64,000 bases of DNA from Blastocatellia bacterium (GCA_019695185.1 JAIBAN010000009.1:62001-126000), one strand, 5' to 3'. Numbered from the stretch's first letter, positions 20,020 through 29,664 are shown. Made by a program: numbers and translations. The notes: generated from the sequence alone by a model not told the origin.

Positions 20020-23000
20020 ATGCTACGTCTCGACAAGCTGGAAATTCGCGGTTTTAAGAGTTTTTGTGACTACACTGAAGTCCTCTTTCATGAAGGCGTG
20101 ACCGCCATCGTCGGCCCCAACGGATGCGGAAAATCAAACGTCATGGATGCCATCACCTGGGTGCTGGGTGAGCAATCCGCCAAAAATCTGCGCGGCGGCA
20201 AGATGGAAGACGTGATTTTTAACGGCACCCGTGACCGAAAACCGGTCGGAATGGCGGAAGTCCTGCTGACCCTCACCGCCGTGGTTGACATTGAACCCAA
20301 CAAACGTGACGAAGAGGAACTGTCCGCCGACGAACTGGTCGTTCCTGAAATTGACATTGAGGCAATTGAAGACACCCTGGAAGCCTCAACGACTGATTTA
20401 CCGGTTATTTCCGATAGTTTTGGGGAATCTGCCGCTGGTGAAACTCAGTCCTCAGTCCGAGAGTATCAGTCCTCAAAGAAAAAACCTCCCCGCCGGTACC
20501 GGATTCCGACGCTGGCCGCCGGTGAAAAAATCACCATCGGGCGGCGGCTCTATCGTTCCGGAGAAAGTGATTACCTCATCAATGGCCGCACCTGCCGTCT
20601 GCGGGACATTCTTGATTTTTTCAGTGGAACCGGCCTCAGCCGCGCCCATTACGCCATTATCGAGCAGGGCCGGATCGGGCAAGTGCTCTCTTCCAAACCA
20701 CATGACCGGCGGGCGTTGATTGAGGAAGCCGCCGGCATCAGCAAGTTCAAAGCCAAGCGGCACACGACCGAACTCAAACTGGAAAGCACCCGTCAGAACC
20801 TTTCCCGGCTCAATGACCTGGTTTCCGAAATCGAACGACAGGTTGGCAGCCTCAAACGACAGGCCGCCCGTTCACGCCGTTATGTTGCCCTGCGTGATGA
20901 AATGCGAGTCGTCGCCCGTGTCTTTTTTGCCAAAAGCGCTGACCACGTGCTCGAAACCCATGCCGCCATCCGGGCTGCCCTGACGGCTTCCGCCGAACAA
21001 TTGGGCACGTTGGCCGAACAGCTCCACGGCTGTCAGGTCGAGAGCGCCCAGGCACGGACAGCCGCCCGTGAGGCTGAAGCCTTGCTGGCCGAAGAACGGC
21101 GCAAAGCGGCTCAGATTGAACTGGAACATGACCGCGCCCTCAATCTGCATGTTCATCTCAAGGAACAAATCGAACAAACCTCCGCCCGCCGGAGCGAGCT
21201 TTCTGCCGAAGCCGGACGCTACGAGGAACGGCGGCGGCTGGTCGAAAAGGAAATCGAACGCAGCCGCCGGGAAAACGAAGCCCTGGCCACGGAATTGAGT
21301 GGGGATGAACAGCGGTTGAGCACAGTGGAAGCCCGTTACCGGGCGGAGTATCAGGCCCTCCAGGAATGCGAAAAAGCCCAGGAGCAGACGCGCTCGCACC
21401 TGCTCGCACATGTCACCCGCACCGAGCGCTTGCGCAGCCTCGAACAACAGCACCGCGATACCGAAGCCCGGTTGGTGCGTCAAACAGCCAATCTGGAAAG
21501 CGAAAGCGTCCGTGCCGCCGAACGCCAGACCCACGCCGAAGAGGAACTGAAGGCCAGCCTTTCCGAACAACAACAGATTCAGTCCCAGGCCCAGCGCCTG
21601 CGGGAACAGCTTTCCGCTGCCGGTGCAGCCGTGACCCAGGCCACTGAAAATGTCAAACAGGCCCAGGGAAGGTTGAATGAACTGCAGCGCGAACGCAGCC
21701 GCACCGAAGACCGGTTGGGCAATCTGCGCAAACTGGACGACCATCACGCCTATTTTTCAAGCACGGTCCAGACGTTCTTTAACGAAGCCAATAAAATACC
21801 GGGTTTGCATGTGGTCGGAACGCTGGCGGATTTTCTGAACGTTCCGAGCAGCCATGAATCACTGGTTGAAAATGTTTTGGGCGAACGTTTACAGGCGATT
21901 GTGGTACCGACGATTGATGATGCGGTCACCGCCACCACCTGGTTGAATCAAAAAAAAGGCGGACGAGCCACTTTTCTTGTGACCGGCATGCACGGCGGGC
22001 AAACAGAGGGTTCAGGGTTCAGGGTCCAGGGTTCAGGGGAAGGAGCATTGGGAGCAGGCACCCAAAAGTCCAACATTCCCCTTTCCAGCTCTCGCCTTCT
22101 CGATTTTCTGGGCCTGCCGGAACATCTGGCCGCCACCTTTGCTCGTGCCCTGCCCCAATTGGCCGAAGCCGGGCTTGCTCCTGATTTGAATCAGGCGCTG
22201 GAACGTTCCCTGACCGAACCGAAACGGCTTTTTCTGACCGCCGAAGGCGAACAGGTCTTTGCCGGTTCGCTGGTTGTGACCCGTGGCGGCGAGCGTCCGC
22301 CCACCAGCGTGCTGGCCCTCAAACGCGAAATCAAGGAACTGACCAAGCAGGTGGCCACCCTTGGGAAACAGGTTGAAACCGCCACCGAGGCCCTGGAAAC
22401 CGCCAATGCCGAGCTGGCTGAATTCCGCAGCGAACGGCAAACCCTCGACAACCAGCTTCGTGAAACGGAAACCAAGTCCGCTGCCTTGGGAGTCGAGGTC
22501 CAGCAACGGCGGCGCGAAGTGGACCGGGCCGTTCAGCACCTGAATGTGATTGCCTCCGAACGGAACCAACTGGACCAGGAAAAGAAACAGTTGGCTGAAC
22601 GGATGAAGCAAAATTCGGCGGAACTGGTGCGGGCCGAGGAACATCACTCCGCGCTGGAAGAACAACTGGCCGCAGCGGCCCAAAAACTGGCGACGCTCAA
22701 GCCCACCGTTGAAAAAATTTCGCACGAACTGTCCGAAATGCGCTCTGCCGTAGCCGCCCGGCTGGAGCGGCGGCGGGCGGCCTCCACCGAACTCCGGCGG
22801 CTGGAACACGAACGCCAGGAAGCCGAACGCGCCCGCAGTCAATCAGAATTTGAACAGGTGGAAACCGCCGGACGGCTCGAACAGTTGAAAAAACAACTGG
22901 CCGAATGCGAAGCCCAGAGTTCGCGGCTGGCCAAAGACCGCAGCCAATCCAGTGAAATTGTGACCAAAGCCGTGACGCATTTGGAAACCACCCGCACGGC

Positions 23001-23916
23001 TGCGGACGCACTTGAAACGCTGCTCAACGAACTGCACAGCCGCGAAAGCGGCTTACGCGAAGCACGCACCGCACAGGAAGTCGAGGACGCCCGGCTGACC
23101 TCGGAATTTGAACACCTTGCCCGCACCTGCCGCAACGAACTGGGCGAACCGCTTGAAACCGTCCGCGCCGGAGTCAAATCAGGCACACCGGAAACACTGG
23201 AACCTTCCGAAAGTCCGGCACTCAAGGAAACAGCTCCGACTTTCAAATGCGAGGACTTTCTGGAACATTCCCTGGATGATTTGGCCGAACGCCTGGAAGA
23301 CCTGCGTGGCAAAATCGAGGCGCTGGGTCCGGTCAATATGCTGGCACTGGAAGAACTTGAGGAATCCGAAAAACGGCAGGAATTCCTCGTCCGGCAACGG
23401 GCCGACCTGCTGGCCGCCATTGCCGCAACCGAAGAAGCGCTCAAGGAAATCCGCCGTCACACGAAACAGCGGTTCCTTGATGCCTTCACCCAAATCAATA
23501 CCAACTTCACAAAGATTTTTTCCGAACTGTTTGGCGGTGGACGCGGTGAAATGGTTTTGATTGACCAGGAAGACGTGCTGGAAAGCGGCCTCGACATCAT
23601 CGCCCAACCACCCGGCAAACGGCTGCAATCGGTGCTGCTCCTTTCCGGCGGAGAAAAAGCCATGGCGGCTCTGTCGCTGGTCCTGGCCATCTTCCGCTAT
23701 CGTCCCAGCCCTTTCTGTATCCTGGATGAAGTTGACGCTCCGCTCGACGATGCGAACATCGGGCGGTTTACCCATAAAATCACCGAAATGAGCATGCAAA
23801 CTCAATTTCTGGTCATCACGCACAGCAAAAAGACCATGGAGGCTTCGCAATCCATCTACGGCGTGACCATGCAGGAACCGGGCGTTTCGAAATTGCTGTC
23901 GGTGAAGTTTGATTGA
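20020..23916 (+). CDS. smc: chromosome segregation protein SMC
   Basis: Condensin-type ATPase, 1298 aa from the ATG at 20020, chosen because AAGGA lies 8 nt upstream and the family's MxRLxKLEIRGFKSF N-terminus begins there. Seen: Walker A GPNGCGKSNVMDAI, two long Ala/Glu/Arg-rich coiled coils (about 265-550 and 760-1080), a hinge (about 580-750, LHVVGTLADFLNV), the signature LLSGGEKAMAALSL and Walker B FCILDEVDAPLDD. It is longer than the usual 1150-1200 aa. An extra segment of about 75 aa in the head (about 95-170) and another in the hinge (about 657-690) both contain translated heptamer repeats. No scpA or scpB is adjacent. Confidence 0.96.
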   Translation: MLRLDKLEIRGFKSFCDYTEVLFHEGVTAIVGPNGCGKSNVMDAITWVLGEQSAKNLRGGKMEDVIFNGTRDRKPVGMAEVLLTLTAVVDIEPNKRDEEELSADELVVPEIDIEAIEDTLEASTTDLPVISDSFGESAAGETQSSVREYQSSKKKPPRRYRIPTLAAGEKITIGRRLYRSGESDYLINGRTCRLRDILDFFSGTGLSRAHYAIIEQGRIGQVLSSKPHDRRALIEEAAGISKFKAKRHTTELKLESTRQNLSRLNDLVSEIERQVGSLKRQAARSRRYVALRDEMRVVARVFFAKSADHVLETHAAIRAALTASAEQLGTLAEQLHGCQVESAQARTAAREAEALLAEERRKAAQIELEHDRALNLHVHLKEQIEQTSARRSELSAEAGRYEERRRLVEKEIERSRRENEALATELSGDEQRLSTVEARYRAEYQALQECEKAQEQTRSHLLAHVTRTERLRSLEQQHRDTEARLVRQTANLESESVRAAERQTHAEEELKASLSEQQQIQSQAQRLREQLSAAGAAVTQATENVKQAQGRLNELQRERSRTEDRLGNLRKLDDHHAYFSSTVQTFFNEANKIPGLHVVGTLADFLNVPSSHESLVENVLGERLQAIVVPTIDDAVTATTWLNQKKGGRATFLVTGMHGGQTEGSGFRVQGSGEGALGAGTQKSNIPLSSSRLLDFLGLPEHLAATFARALPQLAEAGLAPDLNQALERSLTEPKRLFLTAEGEQVFAGSLVVTRGGERPPTSVLALKREIKELTKQVATLGKQVETATEALETANAELAEFRSERQTLDNQLRETETKSAALGVEVQQRRREVDRAVQHLNVIASERNQLDQEKKQLAERMKQNSAELVRAEEHHSALEEQLAAAAQKLATLKPTVEKISHELSEMRSAVAARLERRRAASTELRRLEHERQEAERARSQSEFEQVETAGRLEQLKKQLAECEAQSSRLAKDRSQSSEIVTKAVTHLETTRTAADALETLLNELHSRESGLREARTAQEVEDARLTSEFEHLARTCRNELGEPLETVRAGVKSGTPETLEPSESPALKETAPTFKCEDFLEHSLDDLAERLEDLRGKIEALGPVNMLALEELEESEKRQEFLVRQRADLLAAIAATEEALKEIRRHTKQRFLDAFTQINTNFTKIFSELFGGGRGEMVLIDQEDVLESGLDIIAQPPGKRLQSVLLLSGGEKAMAALSLVLAIFRYRPSPFCILDEVDAPLDDANIGRFTHKITEMSMQTQFLVITHSKKTMEASQSIYGVTMQEPGVSKLLSVKFD
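20445..20478 (+). repeat. CAGTCCT units translated within smc head domain
   Basis: Three CAGTCC-type units, partly separated, are read in frame as TQSSVREYQSS (about residues 142-152) within the extra head segment. Confidence 0.8.
22008..22039 (+). repeat. GGTTCAG array translated within smc hinge
   Basis: Four GGTTCAG/GGTCCAG units are read in frame as GSGFRVQGSGE (about residues 664-674), in the orientation without stop codons. Confidence 0.9.
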
Positions 23917-23917
23917 T

Positions 23918-24074
23918 TGAGAATTGAGAATTGAGAATTGAGAATTGAGAATTGAGAATTGAGAATTAAAACACTTGGGTTGGCCGTGATAACCTGCGCT
24001 TGCGCATTCATCCAGCCTGTAACCGCTTGATGTTCAAACATATCCTCTCAATTCTCAATTCTCAATTCTCAATT
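23918..24074. repeat. inverted heptamer element (TGAGAAT/ATTCTCA)
   Basis: Seven perfect TGAGAAT units (23918-23966) begin just after the smc stop. The facing arm of three to four ATTCTCA units (24046-24074) ends about 25 bp before the OsmC gene; spacer about 80 bp. Confidence 0.95.
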
Positions 24075-24100
24075 AAAAGCCCTAGCCCCCTGGAGGAAAA

Positions 24101-24511
24101 ATGTCCGTCGAAATCACTGGAACGTATCTTGGAAACTTGAAGCTGGAACTAACCCACGGCCCTTCGGGAACCAAAATCCGGACCGCCGCCCCGGTTGACA
24201 ACAACGGAGACGGCAGTTCCTTTTCGCCAACCGACATGGTGGCCGCTGCGCTGGGAGCCTGCATGGTGACCATCATTGCCATGGTGGCCGAACGGGACGG
24301 CATTGATTGTACCGGGCTGGGCTATCGGGTCGAAAAACACATGACGAAAACGCCGCCCCGCCGGATTGATGCGCTCCCGGTGAGCATCACCATGCCGAAA
24401 GGGCTTTCTCCTGAACAAAAAGCCAAACTGGAGCGGGCTGCCTTGACCTGTCCCGTCCATCACAGCCTGCTCCCGGAAATCAAAAAAGAAGTGGAATTTC
24501 TCTACGAGTAA
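24101..24511 (+). CDS. OsmC/Ohr-family peroxiredoxin-like protein
   Basis: 136-aa cytoplasmic protein. The two conserved cysteines of the family are Cys54 (ALGACMVT) and Cys117 (ALTCPVHHSL), with the NNGDGSSFSPTDMVAAAL segment that carries the family's catalytic surroundings. Known OsmC/Ohr proteins reduce organic hydroperoxides with a Cys pair; this shorter YhfA-like form may act on other thiols. GGAGG with 6-nt spacing fixes the start. Located between a heptamer element and the MITE-like element A. Confidence 0.9.
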   Translation: MSVEITGTYLGNLKLELTHGPSGTKIRTAAPVDNNGDGSSFSPTDMVAAALGACMVTIIAMVAERDGIDCTGLGYRVEKHMTKTPPRRIDALPVSITMPKGLSPEQKAKLERAALTCPVHHSLLPEIKKEVEFLYE

Positions 24512-24522
24512 ATCCGGCTTGG

Positions 24523-24768
24523 CTGTGCTCCAGAGGAGCGCATTATGGTAGCCAGGGTATGGAGCGCAGCGAAATCCCTGGTTCCCTGGTTCCCCACCCT
24601 CAGCACTCCGGCAAGAGTGCCTGAACAAATATCTGGTTGCTCTTAGGCCATAATTCTTTCGTAGCAAAAGCGCCCCTCCAGGGCACCGGGTTGTTTCACT
24701 TTGAATTCCAGGGGTGTTCGCTCTGCTCGCACACCCTGGCTACCATATTGTGCTCCTCTGGAGCACAG
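24523..24768. mobile_element. MITE-like inverted-repeat element A
   Basis: Terminal arms 24523-24581 and 24708-24768 are about 60 bp and are inverted copies of each other with roughly 85% identity by eye. The interior holds the palindrome GCACTCCGGCAAGAGTGC (24603-24620). No transposase is encoded. The same outer block (TAGCCAGGGTGTGG type) and inner palindrome type recur in element B at 45.4 kb. Confidence 0.75.
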
Positions 24769-24828
24769 TCCCCACTTTGCTTACAGGTTCGGAAAAAACT
24801 CGACAATTCTTACTTACGGGAGTCCTTT

Positions 24829-27800
24829 ATGCCCTGTCACCTTTCCCGTTTACTTACTTTCTGTTTGATGGGATTGCTCCTCAATGGCCCGAATCTGGCC
24901 GGTTCGCCCGTGGTTCAAAGTCCCTCCGGTCAGGCCACACCAGCCGATACCCAAACACAGTCACCCACTGAAAAAGAACAGACCGAGGCTGAAATCCGCA
25001 AGTTGAACGATGAAGTGAAAAAACTCTTTCAGGCGGGAAAGTATGACCAGGGGCTGACAGCAGCCAAACAGGCCGTGGAAAAAGGCGAAAAAGCCTTTGG
25101 TGAACAACCACTGTTGGCCGAAAGCCTCAATCTGCTGGCGGAAGGCTACTGGCGCAAGGCGGATATCAGCCAGGCGGAAGCCGGTTTTCGGCGGGCGTTG
25201 CGGATTCGGGAGAAAACCCTGGGGCCGGACCATCCGAACACGGCTGAAAGTCTCAATGATTTGGCCATCGTGGTCAAAGGCAAAGGCGATTTTGCCGGGG
25301 CCGAAACGCTCTACCAACGGGCTTTGACCATCAAAGAAAAAACCCTGGGGCCAGATAATCCGGAAGTGGCCGTCACCCTCAACAATTTATCCCAGCTCTA
25401 TTTTGACAAAGGGGATTACGGCAAGGCGGAACAACTCCAACAGCGGGCTTTGCGAATTCGGGAAAAGGCGTTTGGCCAGGAACATGCCGATGTGGCCAAC
25501 AGCCTGCACAACCTCGCTCTGGTTTTCCAGGCCAAAGGAGATTACCCCCAAGCCGAACCGCTGTTTCAGCGGGCCTTGGTCATGCGAGAGAAGCTGCTGG
25601 GGTCGGAACACCCGGAAGTAGCTGTCACACTCAACAACATCGGGCTTTTTTACTGGAACAAGGGCGATTTCCAGCGGGCGGAACCATATTACCAGCGAAC
25701 TTTGGCCATTTATGAAAAGACGCTTGGCCCCACCCATCGCTGGGTGGCCACGACGCTCAATAATCTGGCTTTGGTCTATCAATCCACCAGAGAATTCTCC
25801 AAGGCCGAACCACTGTTCCAGCGGTCATTGACCATCCGGGAAAAAGCCTTTGGCCCCAACCATCGGGATTATGCCGTTGGGCTCAATAACCTGGGGCGGT
25901 TTTACTATGAAACCGGCGATTACAAACGGGCGGAACCGCTCTTTCAGCAGGCTTTGACCGTCTTTGAAAAAGCGCTCGGCCCGAATCACCGGCTGGTGGG
26001 AGCCACGAATTTTTTTCTGGCGTTGCTCTCTCATGCCCAAGGCAAATTGGACCAGGCCGAGACGTTTTATCAACGGGCGCTGGCGATTCGGGAGAAGGTG
26101 CTGGGTCCGGACCACTCCGATGTTGCCCAAACCTTTGAGAATCTGGCCGGTTTGTATCAGGCCAAAGGGAATGTGGACCAAACCTTTGAATATCTCACCA
26201 AAGGAAATGAAGCCAGCGAGCGGGATTTGGTCCGGAATCTTGCTTCAGGTTCCGAACAACAAAAACTGCTTTATCTCAAGCGAACCGAAAAAAACACCGA
26301 CCGCACCATCTCCGCCAATGTGCAACTGGCACCGCAGAACAAAGCAGCCCAACAGGCAGCATTGACCATTCTCCTGCGCCGCAAAGGACGGGCGCTGGAT
26401 GCCCTGACCTCCTCCATCGAGGTGTTGCGGGGACAACAAAACCCGGAAATCCAAAAACTGCTTGAGACCTATTCCAGTCTGGCCAGCCAAATCTCAGCCA
26501 TGTCATTGCGGAGTTCCGACCGGCAAAAACCCGAAGAAATGCTCAAAGCCCTGCACGACCTGGAAGAGCAAAAAGGACAAATTGAAAACGAAATCAGCCA
26601 GCGCAGCAAGGAATTTCAAGCCCAGGTTGCACCTATCACCCTCAGCGGAGTGCAACAACAAATCCCGACGGATGCAGTTTTGCTGGAGTATGCCGTCTAT
26701 CAGCCTTATGACGCCAAAACCGATAGATTCGGAAAACCTCGGTATGTGGCCTACACATTGAACCGGCAGGGCCTCATCAATCTGGCTGATTTGGGCGAAA
26801 CGGAACTGATTGACCGCACGGTGACCAAATTCCGGCAGGTGTTGAAAAACCCCAAAGCGGACCTCAAAAAAGAAGTCAAACCCGCCTCCCAGGCCCTGGA
26901 AAAGCTGGTGGTTGCCCCCCTTCAGAATTGGCTGGGAAAAGCCAATCATTTACTGATTTCACCTGACGGAGCGTTGAGCCTGATTCCGTTTGCCGCTCTC
27001 GTCAATCAGAAGGGGAAATATCTGAATGAACAATATCGGTTGACCTACCTGACCAGCGGACGTGATTTATTGCGGCTGGCGGTGAAGGTTGAGAGCCGCA
27101 ATCCGCCGTTTTTCCTGGCCGACCCGGACTATGCAGACGGGCGGGGACCGGTGCTGGCCGGTCAGCAATACGCTCCGTTGCCACGCCTGAAAGGTGCCGA
27201 AAGCGAAGGAACCACCTTAAAAACGCTTTTTCCCCAGGCCGACTTGAAAACACGGGCCACGGCCACGGTGCAGTCGGTCAAAGCGGTCTCCCGGCCTGAA
27301 TTGCTTCATATCGCCACGCATGGATATTTTCTGGAAGATACTGCTCCCGCCCCGCCTCGCGCCGACCAGCGGGGGTTGTTGCGCAACATCATTCTGGGAG
27401 ACGAGGAAGATTTCCGGGTGGAAAATCCACTTTTGCGGGCATGGCTCTTTTTTGCCGGAGCCAATCGCGGGAACGCCGCGCCGGGAACCGGAACTTTGAC
27501 GGCACTGGAAGCCTCGCAACTGGATTTGTGGGGGACCAAACTGGTGGTGCTATCGGCTTGCCAAACCGGTGTCGGTGAAGCCAAGAACGGAGACGGTGTC
27601 TATGGCCTGCGTCGGGCACTGGTCCTGGCAGGCAGCGAAGCCCAGGTCATCAGTCTCTGGTCGGTTTCGGACCAGGAAACCGGCGCATTGATGGTGGATT
27701 ATTACAAACGACTCAAAGCCGGCGAGGGCCGCAGTGATGCCCTCCGCAATGCTCAACTTTCCATGCTCAAAAATCCCAGCCTCCAGCACCCATTTTACTG

Positions 27801-27855
27801 GGCGGCGTTTATTCAATCGGGCGAATGGGCCAATCTGGCGGGACAGCGCAAATAA
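24829..27855 (+). CDS. TPR-CHAT domain protein (caspase-like)
   Basis: 1008 aa from the ATG at 24829 (GGGAG SD); upstream extension to 24637 would translate MITE sequence. Seen: a signal peptide or anchor (about 1-26), about nine kinesin-light-chain-type 42-residue TPRs (about 90-470; motif LYQRALxIxEKxLGPxHPxVA), a helical linker, then a CHAT peptidase domain with His831 (LLHIATHGYF) and Cys911 (LVVLSACQTGVGE), and the typical ending PFYWAAFIQSGEW. CHAT proteins are separase/caspase-like peptidases; the substrate is unknown. Being secreted or membrane-facing is inferred from the N-terminus. Confidence 0.92.
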   Translation: MPCHLSRLLTFCLMGLLLNGPNLAGSPVVQSPSGQATPADTQTQSPTEKEQTEAEIRKLNDEVKKLFQAGKYDQGLTAAKQAVEKGEKAFGEQPLLAESLNLLAEGYWRKADISQAEAGFRRALRIREKTLGPDHPNTAESLNDLAIVVKGKGDFAGAETLYQRALTIKEKTLGPDNPEVAVTLNNLSQLYFDKGDYGKAEQLQQRALRIREKAFGQEHADVANSLHNLALVFQAKGDYPQAEPLFQRALVMREKLLGSEHPEVAVTLNNIGLFYWNKGDFQRAEPYYQRTLAIYEKTLGPTHRWVATTLNNLALVYQSTREFSKAEPLFQRSLTIREKAFGPNHRDYAVGLNNLGRFYYETGDYKRAEPLFQQALTVFEKALGPNHRLVGATNFFLALLSHAQGKLDQAETFYQRALAIREKVLGPDHSDVAQTFENLAGLYQAKGNVDQTFEYLTKGNEASERDLVRNLASGSEQQKLLYLKRTEKNTDRTISANVQLAPQNKAAQQAALTILLRRKGRALDALTSSIEVLRGQQNPEIQKLLETYSSLASQISAMSLRSSDRQKPEEMLKALHDLEEQKGQIENEISQRSKEFQAQVAPITLSGVQQQIPTDAVLLEYAVYQPYDAKTDRFGKPRYVAYTLNRQGLINLADLGETELIDRTVTKFRQVLKNPKADLKKEVKPASQALEKLVVAPLQNWLGKANHLLISPDGALSLIPFAALVNQKGKYLNEQYRLTYLTSGRDLLRLAVKVESRNPPFFLADPDYADGRGPVLAGQQYAPLPRLKGAESEGTTLKTLFPQADLKTRATATVQSVKAVSRPELLHIATHGYFLEDTAPAPPRADQRGLLRNIILGDEEDFRVENPLLRAWLFFAGANRGNAAPGTGTLTALEASQLDLWGTKLVVLSACQTGVGEAKNGDGVYGLRRALVLAGSEAQVISLWSVSDQETGALMVDYYKRLKAGEGRSDALRNAQLSMLKNPSLQHPFYWAAFIQSGEWANLAGQRK

Positions 27856-27942
27856 TCGAACAACAGCACAGAATTGGAGTACAAGGCTGGCTGGAATTCC
27901 CACGCTACGTGGACAATAGTGCTTGTCTGACGCTATAACCTC

Positions 27943-27975
27943 AGCCCTCAGTCCTCAGTCTTCAGTCCTCAGAAC
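27943..27975. repeat. CAGTCCT heptamer array upstream of hemF
   Basis: About four units (variants CAGCCCT, CAGTCTT) end within 6 bp of the hemF ATG, where an SD would be expected. No facing arm. Confidence 0.85.
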
Positions 27976-27978
27976 TCT

Positions 27979-28896
27979 ATGTCAACCAATCAAACTTTAT
28001 TACTTGACCGTGCCCGTACTTATTTTGCCAATTTACAGGATGAAATCTGCCATGCCCTGGAAAACCTGGATGGACAGGCGACCTTCCGCGAAGACGTGTG
28101 GGAACGTCCCGGTGGTGGAGGCGGCAGAACCAGAGTGATTGAAGCAGGTCGGGTTTTTGAAAAAGGCGGGGTCAATTTTTCCTATGTTTTTGGCGACATG
28201 CCGGAAAAACTGGCCTCAAAAATGGCGGGCAGCGAAGGCTTGACCTTTGCGGCCACCGGGGTTTCGCTGGTGCTCCATCCGCGCAACCCGATGGTGCCGA
28301 CGGTTCATGCCAATTTTCGTTTTTTCCAACAAAAAACCACCGCCTGGTTTGGCGGTGGCGCGGATTTGACCCCGTACTACCCCTATCGTGAAGACGCAGT
28401 ACATTTTCACCGCACGCTGAAGGCAGCCTGCGATGGTTACGACCCTGATTACTATCCGCGTTTCAAGAAATGGTGCGACGAATATTTTTACCTGCCTCAT
28501 CGCAGGGAAACGCGCGGCGTGGGTGGTTTGTTTTTTGATTACCTCAAGGGCACGCCGGAGGAACTTGAACACACGTTCGCGTTTGTCCAGGGAGTGGGCA
28601 ACGCGTTCCTGCCCGCCTATCTGCCGATTGCCGCACAGCGTCACAGCGAACCGTTTACCGAGGCCGAGCGCGAACACCAACTTTTACGGCGCGGGCGCTA
28701 TGTTGAATTCAATTTGGTCTATGACCGGGGAACCCTCTTTGGGCTGGAAACCAACGGGCGCACCGAATCCATTTTAATGTCGCTGCCGCCGCTGGCCCGC
28801 TGGTCGTATGATTACCAACCGGCTCCCGGCTCCCGCGAAGCCGAGGCGATGGATTTCTATCGCCCGCATGATTGGCTTTCCGAAATTGAGAATTGA
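27979..28896 (+). CDS. hemF: oxygen-dependent coproporphyrinogen III oxidase
   Basis: 305 aa; converts coproporphyrinogen III to protoporphyrinogen IX using O2, so the organism can make haem aerobically. Characteristic blocks: VWERPGGGGGRTRVIE, VFEKGGVNFSYVFG, FAATGVSLVLHPRNP, VPTVHANFRFF, WFGGGADLTPYYPYREDA and RRGRYVEFNLVYDRGT. No SD is visible because a CAGTCCT array fills the leader. The C-terminus ends in TGAGAAT array sequence (…S-E-I-E-N-stop), so the final residues I-E-N are repeat-derived. Confidence 0.97.
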   Translation: MSTNQTLLLDRARTYFANLQDEICHALENLDGQATFREDVWERPGGGGGRTRVIEAGRVFEKGGVNFSYVFGDMPEKLASKMAGSEGLTFAATGVSLVLHPRNPMVPTVHANFRFFQQKTTAWFGGGADLTPYYPYREDAVHFHRTLKAACDGYDPDYYPRFKKWCDEYFYLPHRRETRGVGGLFFDYLKGTPEELEHTFAFVQGVGNAFLPAYLPIAAQRHSEPFTEAEREHQLLRRGRYVEFNLVYDRGTLFGLETNGRTESILMSLPPLARWSYDYQPAPGSREAEAMDFYRPHDWLSEIEN

Positions 28897-29058
28897 GAAT
28901 TGAGAATTGAGAATCAAAGGCAATTCTTTGTTTCACTGGATAGTGCGAATCAATATAAGGATTGCCGGAGAATTGAAAGCCCCTTTCCAAGCGGGTTGCT
29001 CCAAATTGTTTGCACCTGTAACCAGAGCCTCAATTCTCAATTCTCAATTCTCAATTCT
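28884..29058. repeat. inverted heptamer element (TGAGAAT/ATTCTCA)
   Basis: Left arm 28884-28914 contains the end of hemF; right arm 29030-29058 abuts the stop of the next (minus-strand) gene. Spacer about 115 bp. Confidence 0.9.
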
Positions 29059-29429
29059 TACTGGTTCGGCTGGGCGGCCACGCCTTGGTTAATCACTACA
29101 TTTTGGTCGGAGCCTTCGAAAGCAAACCCCTTCAATTCAAAACCACCGTCTTTGGCGGTCTGGTGAATTTCCGTGCGATAGGTCTTGCTCTGCCGGCCTT
29201 GGATGGCGGCTTTGGTGCGGAGCACTTCATTTTTCCCTTGGGACATAATGAAATCACCGGTTTTTTCATCGAATTTGACTTTATAATTGCCCTTTTTGAG
29301 TACAACTCCGTTGACGGTCATATCCTTGGTCAAGGTGACTTCTTTTTTGATTTCTCCAGCGAAGCTGACACCCGTCAACATGAGGCACATTGCACCGGCA
29401 AACAATGAACGAAACAGATTCTTTTTCAT
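29058..29429 (-). CDS. small secreted protein of unknown function
   Basis: 123 aa from the ATG at 29429 (AGGAG SD, 8-nt spacing). It has a clear signal peptide (MKKNLFRSLFAGAMCLMLTGVSFAG, cleavage after about residue 25) followed by a small beta-rich domain with TVNGVVLKKGNYKVKFDEKTGDF and KTYRTEIHQTAKDGG. Proteins of this style (secreted, DUF2911-like repeat of 'gn Y-x-V') occur widely in Acidobacteriota, but I do not recognise a defined function. A GGCGCA/TGCGCC hairpin (29465-29483) lies in the leader. Divergent from the Clp-N/GNAT gene. Confidence 0.75.
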   Translation of the reverse strand: MKKNLFRSLFAGAMCLMLTGVSFAGEIKKEVTLTKDMTVNGVVLKKGNYKVKFDEKTGDFIMSQGKNEVLRTKAAIQGRQSKTYRTEIHQTAKDGGFELKGFAFEGSDQNVVINQGVAAQPNQ

Positions 29430-29664
29430 GACAAATTCTCCTGTGGTTTTGGCTATGTGTGTGTGGCGCAATGGCGGTGCGCCTTGTCTCCAGTGTTTGC
29501 CAAAACGATTCAGGTGTTATTTTGTTCCGAGTAAAATTAAATATATTTCAAAAAAAATTCATTACAAAATCATGAAATAAGAATTAAAAATTCAATAAAA
29601 AATTCAACATTTATTTGAATAAACACAGAGATTTTTCAAGATTCGATAGAAAAAACTACGGGAT

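Noticed and set aside
23918-23966. CRISPR-like array
   Set aside because: Units are 7 bp, directly adjacent with no spacers, and no cas gene is present.
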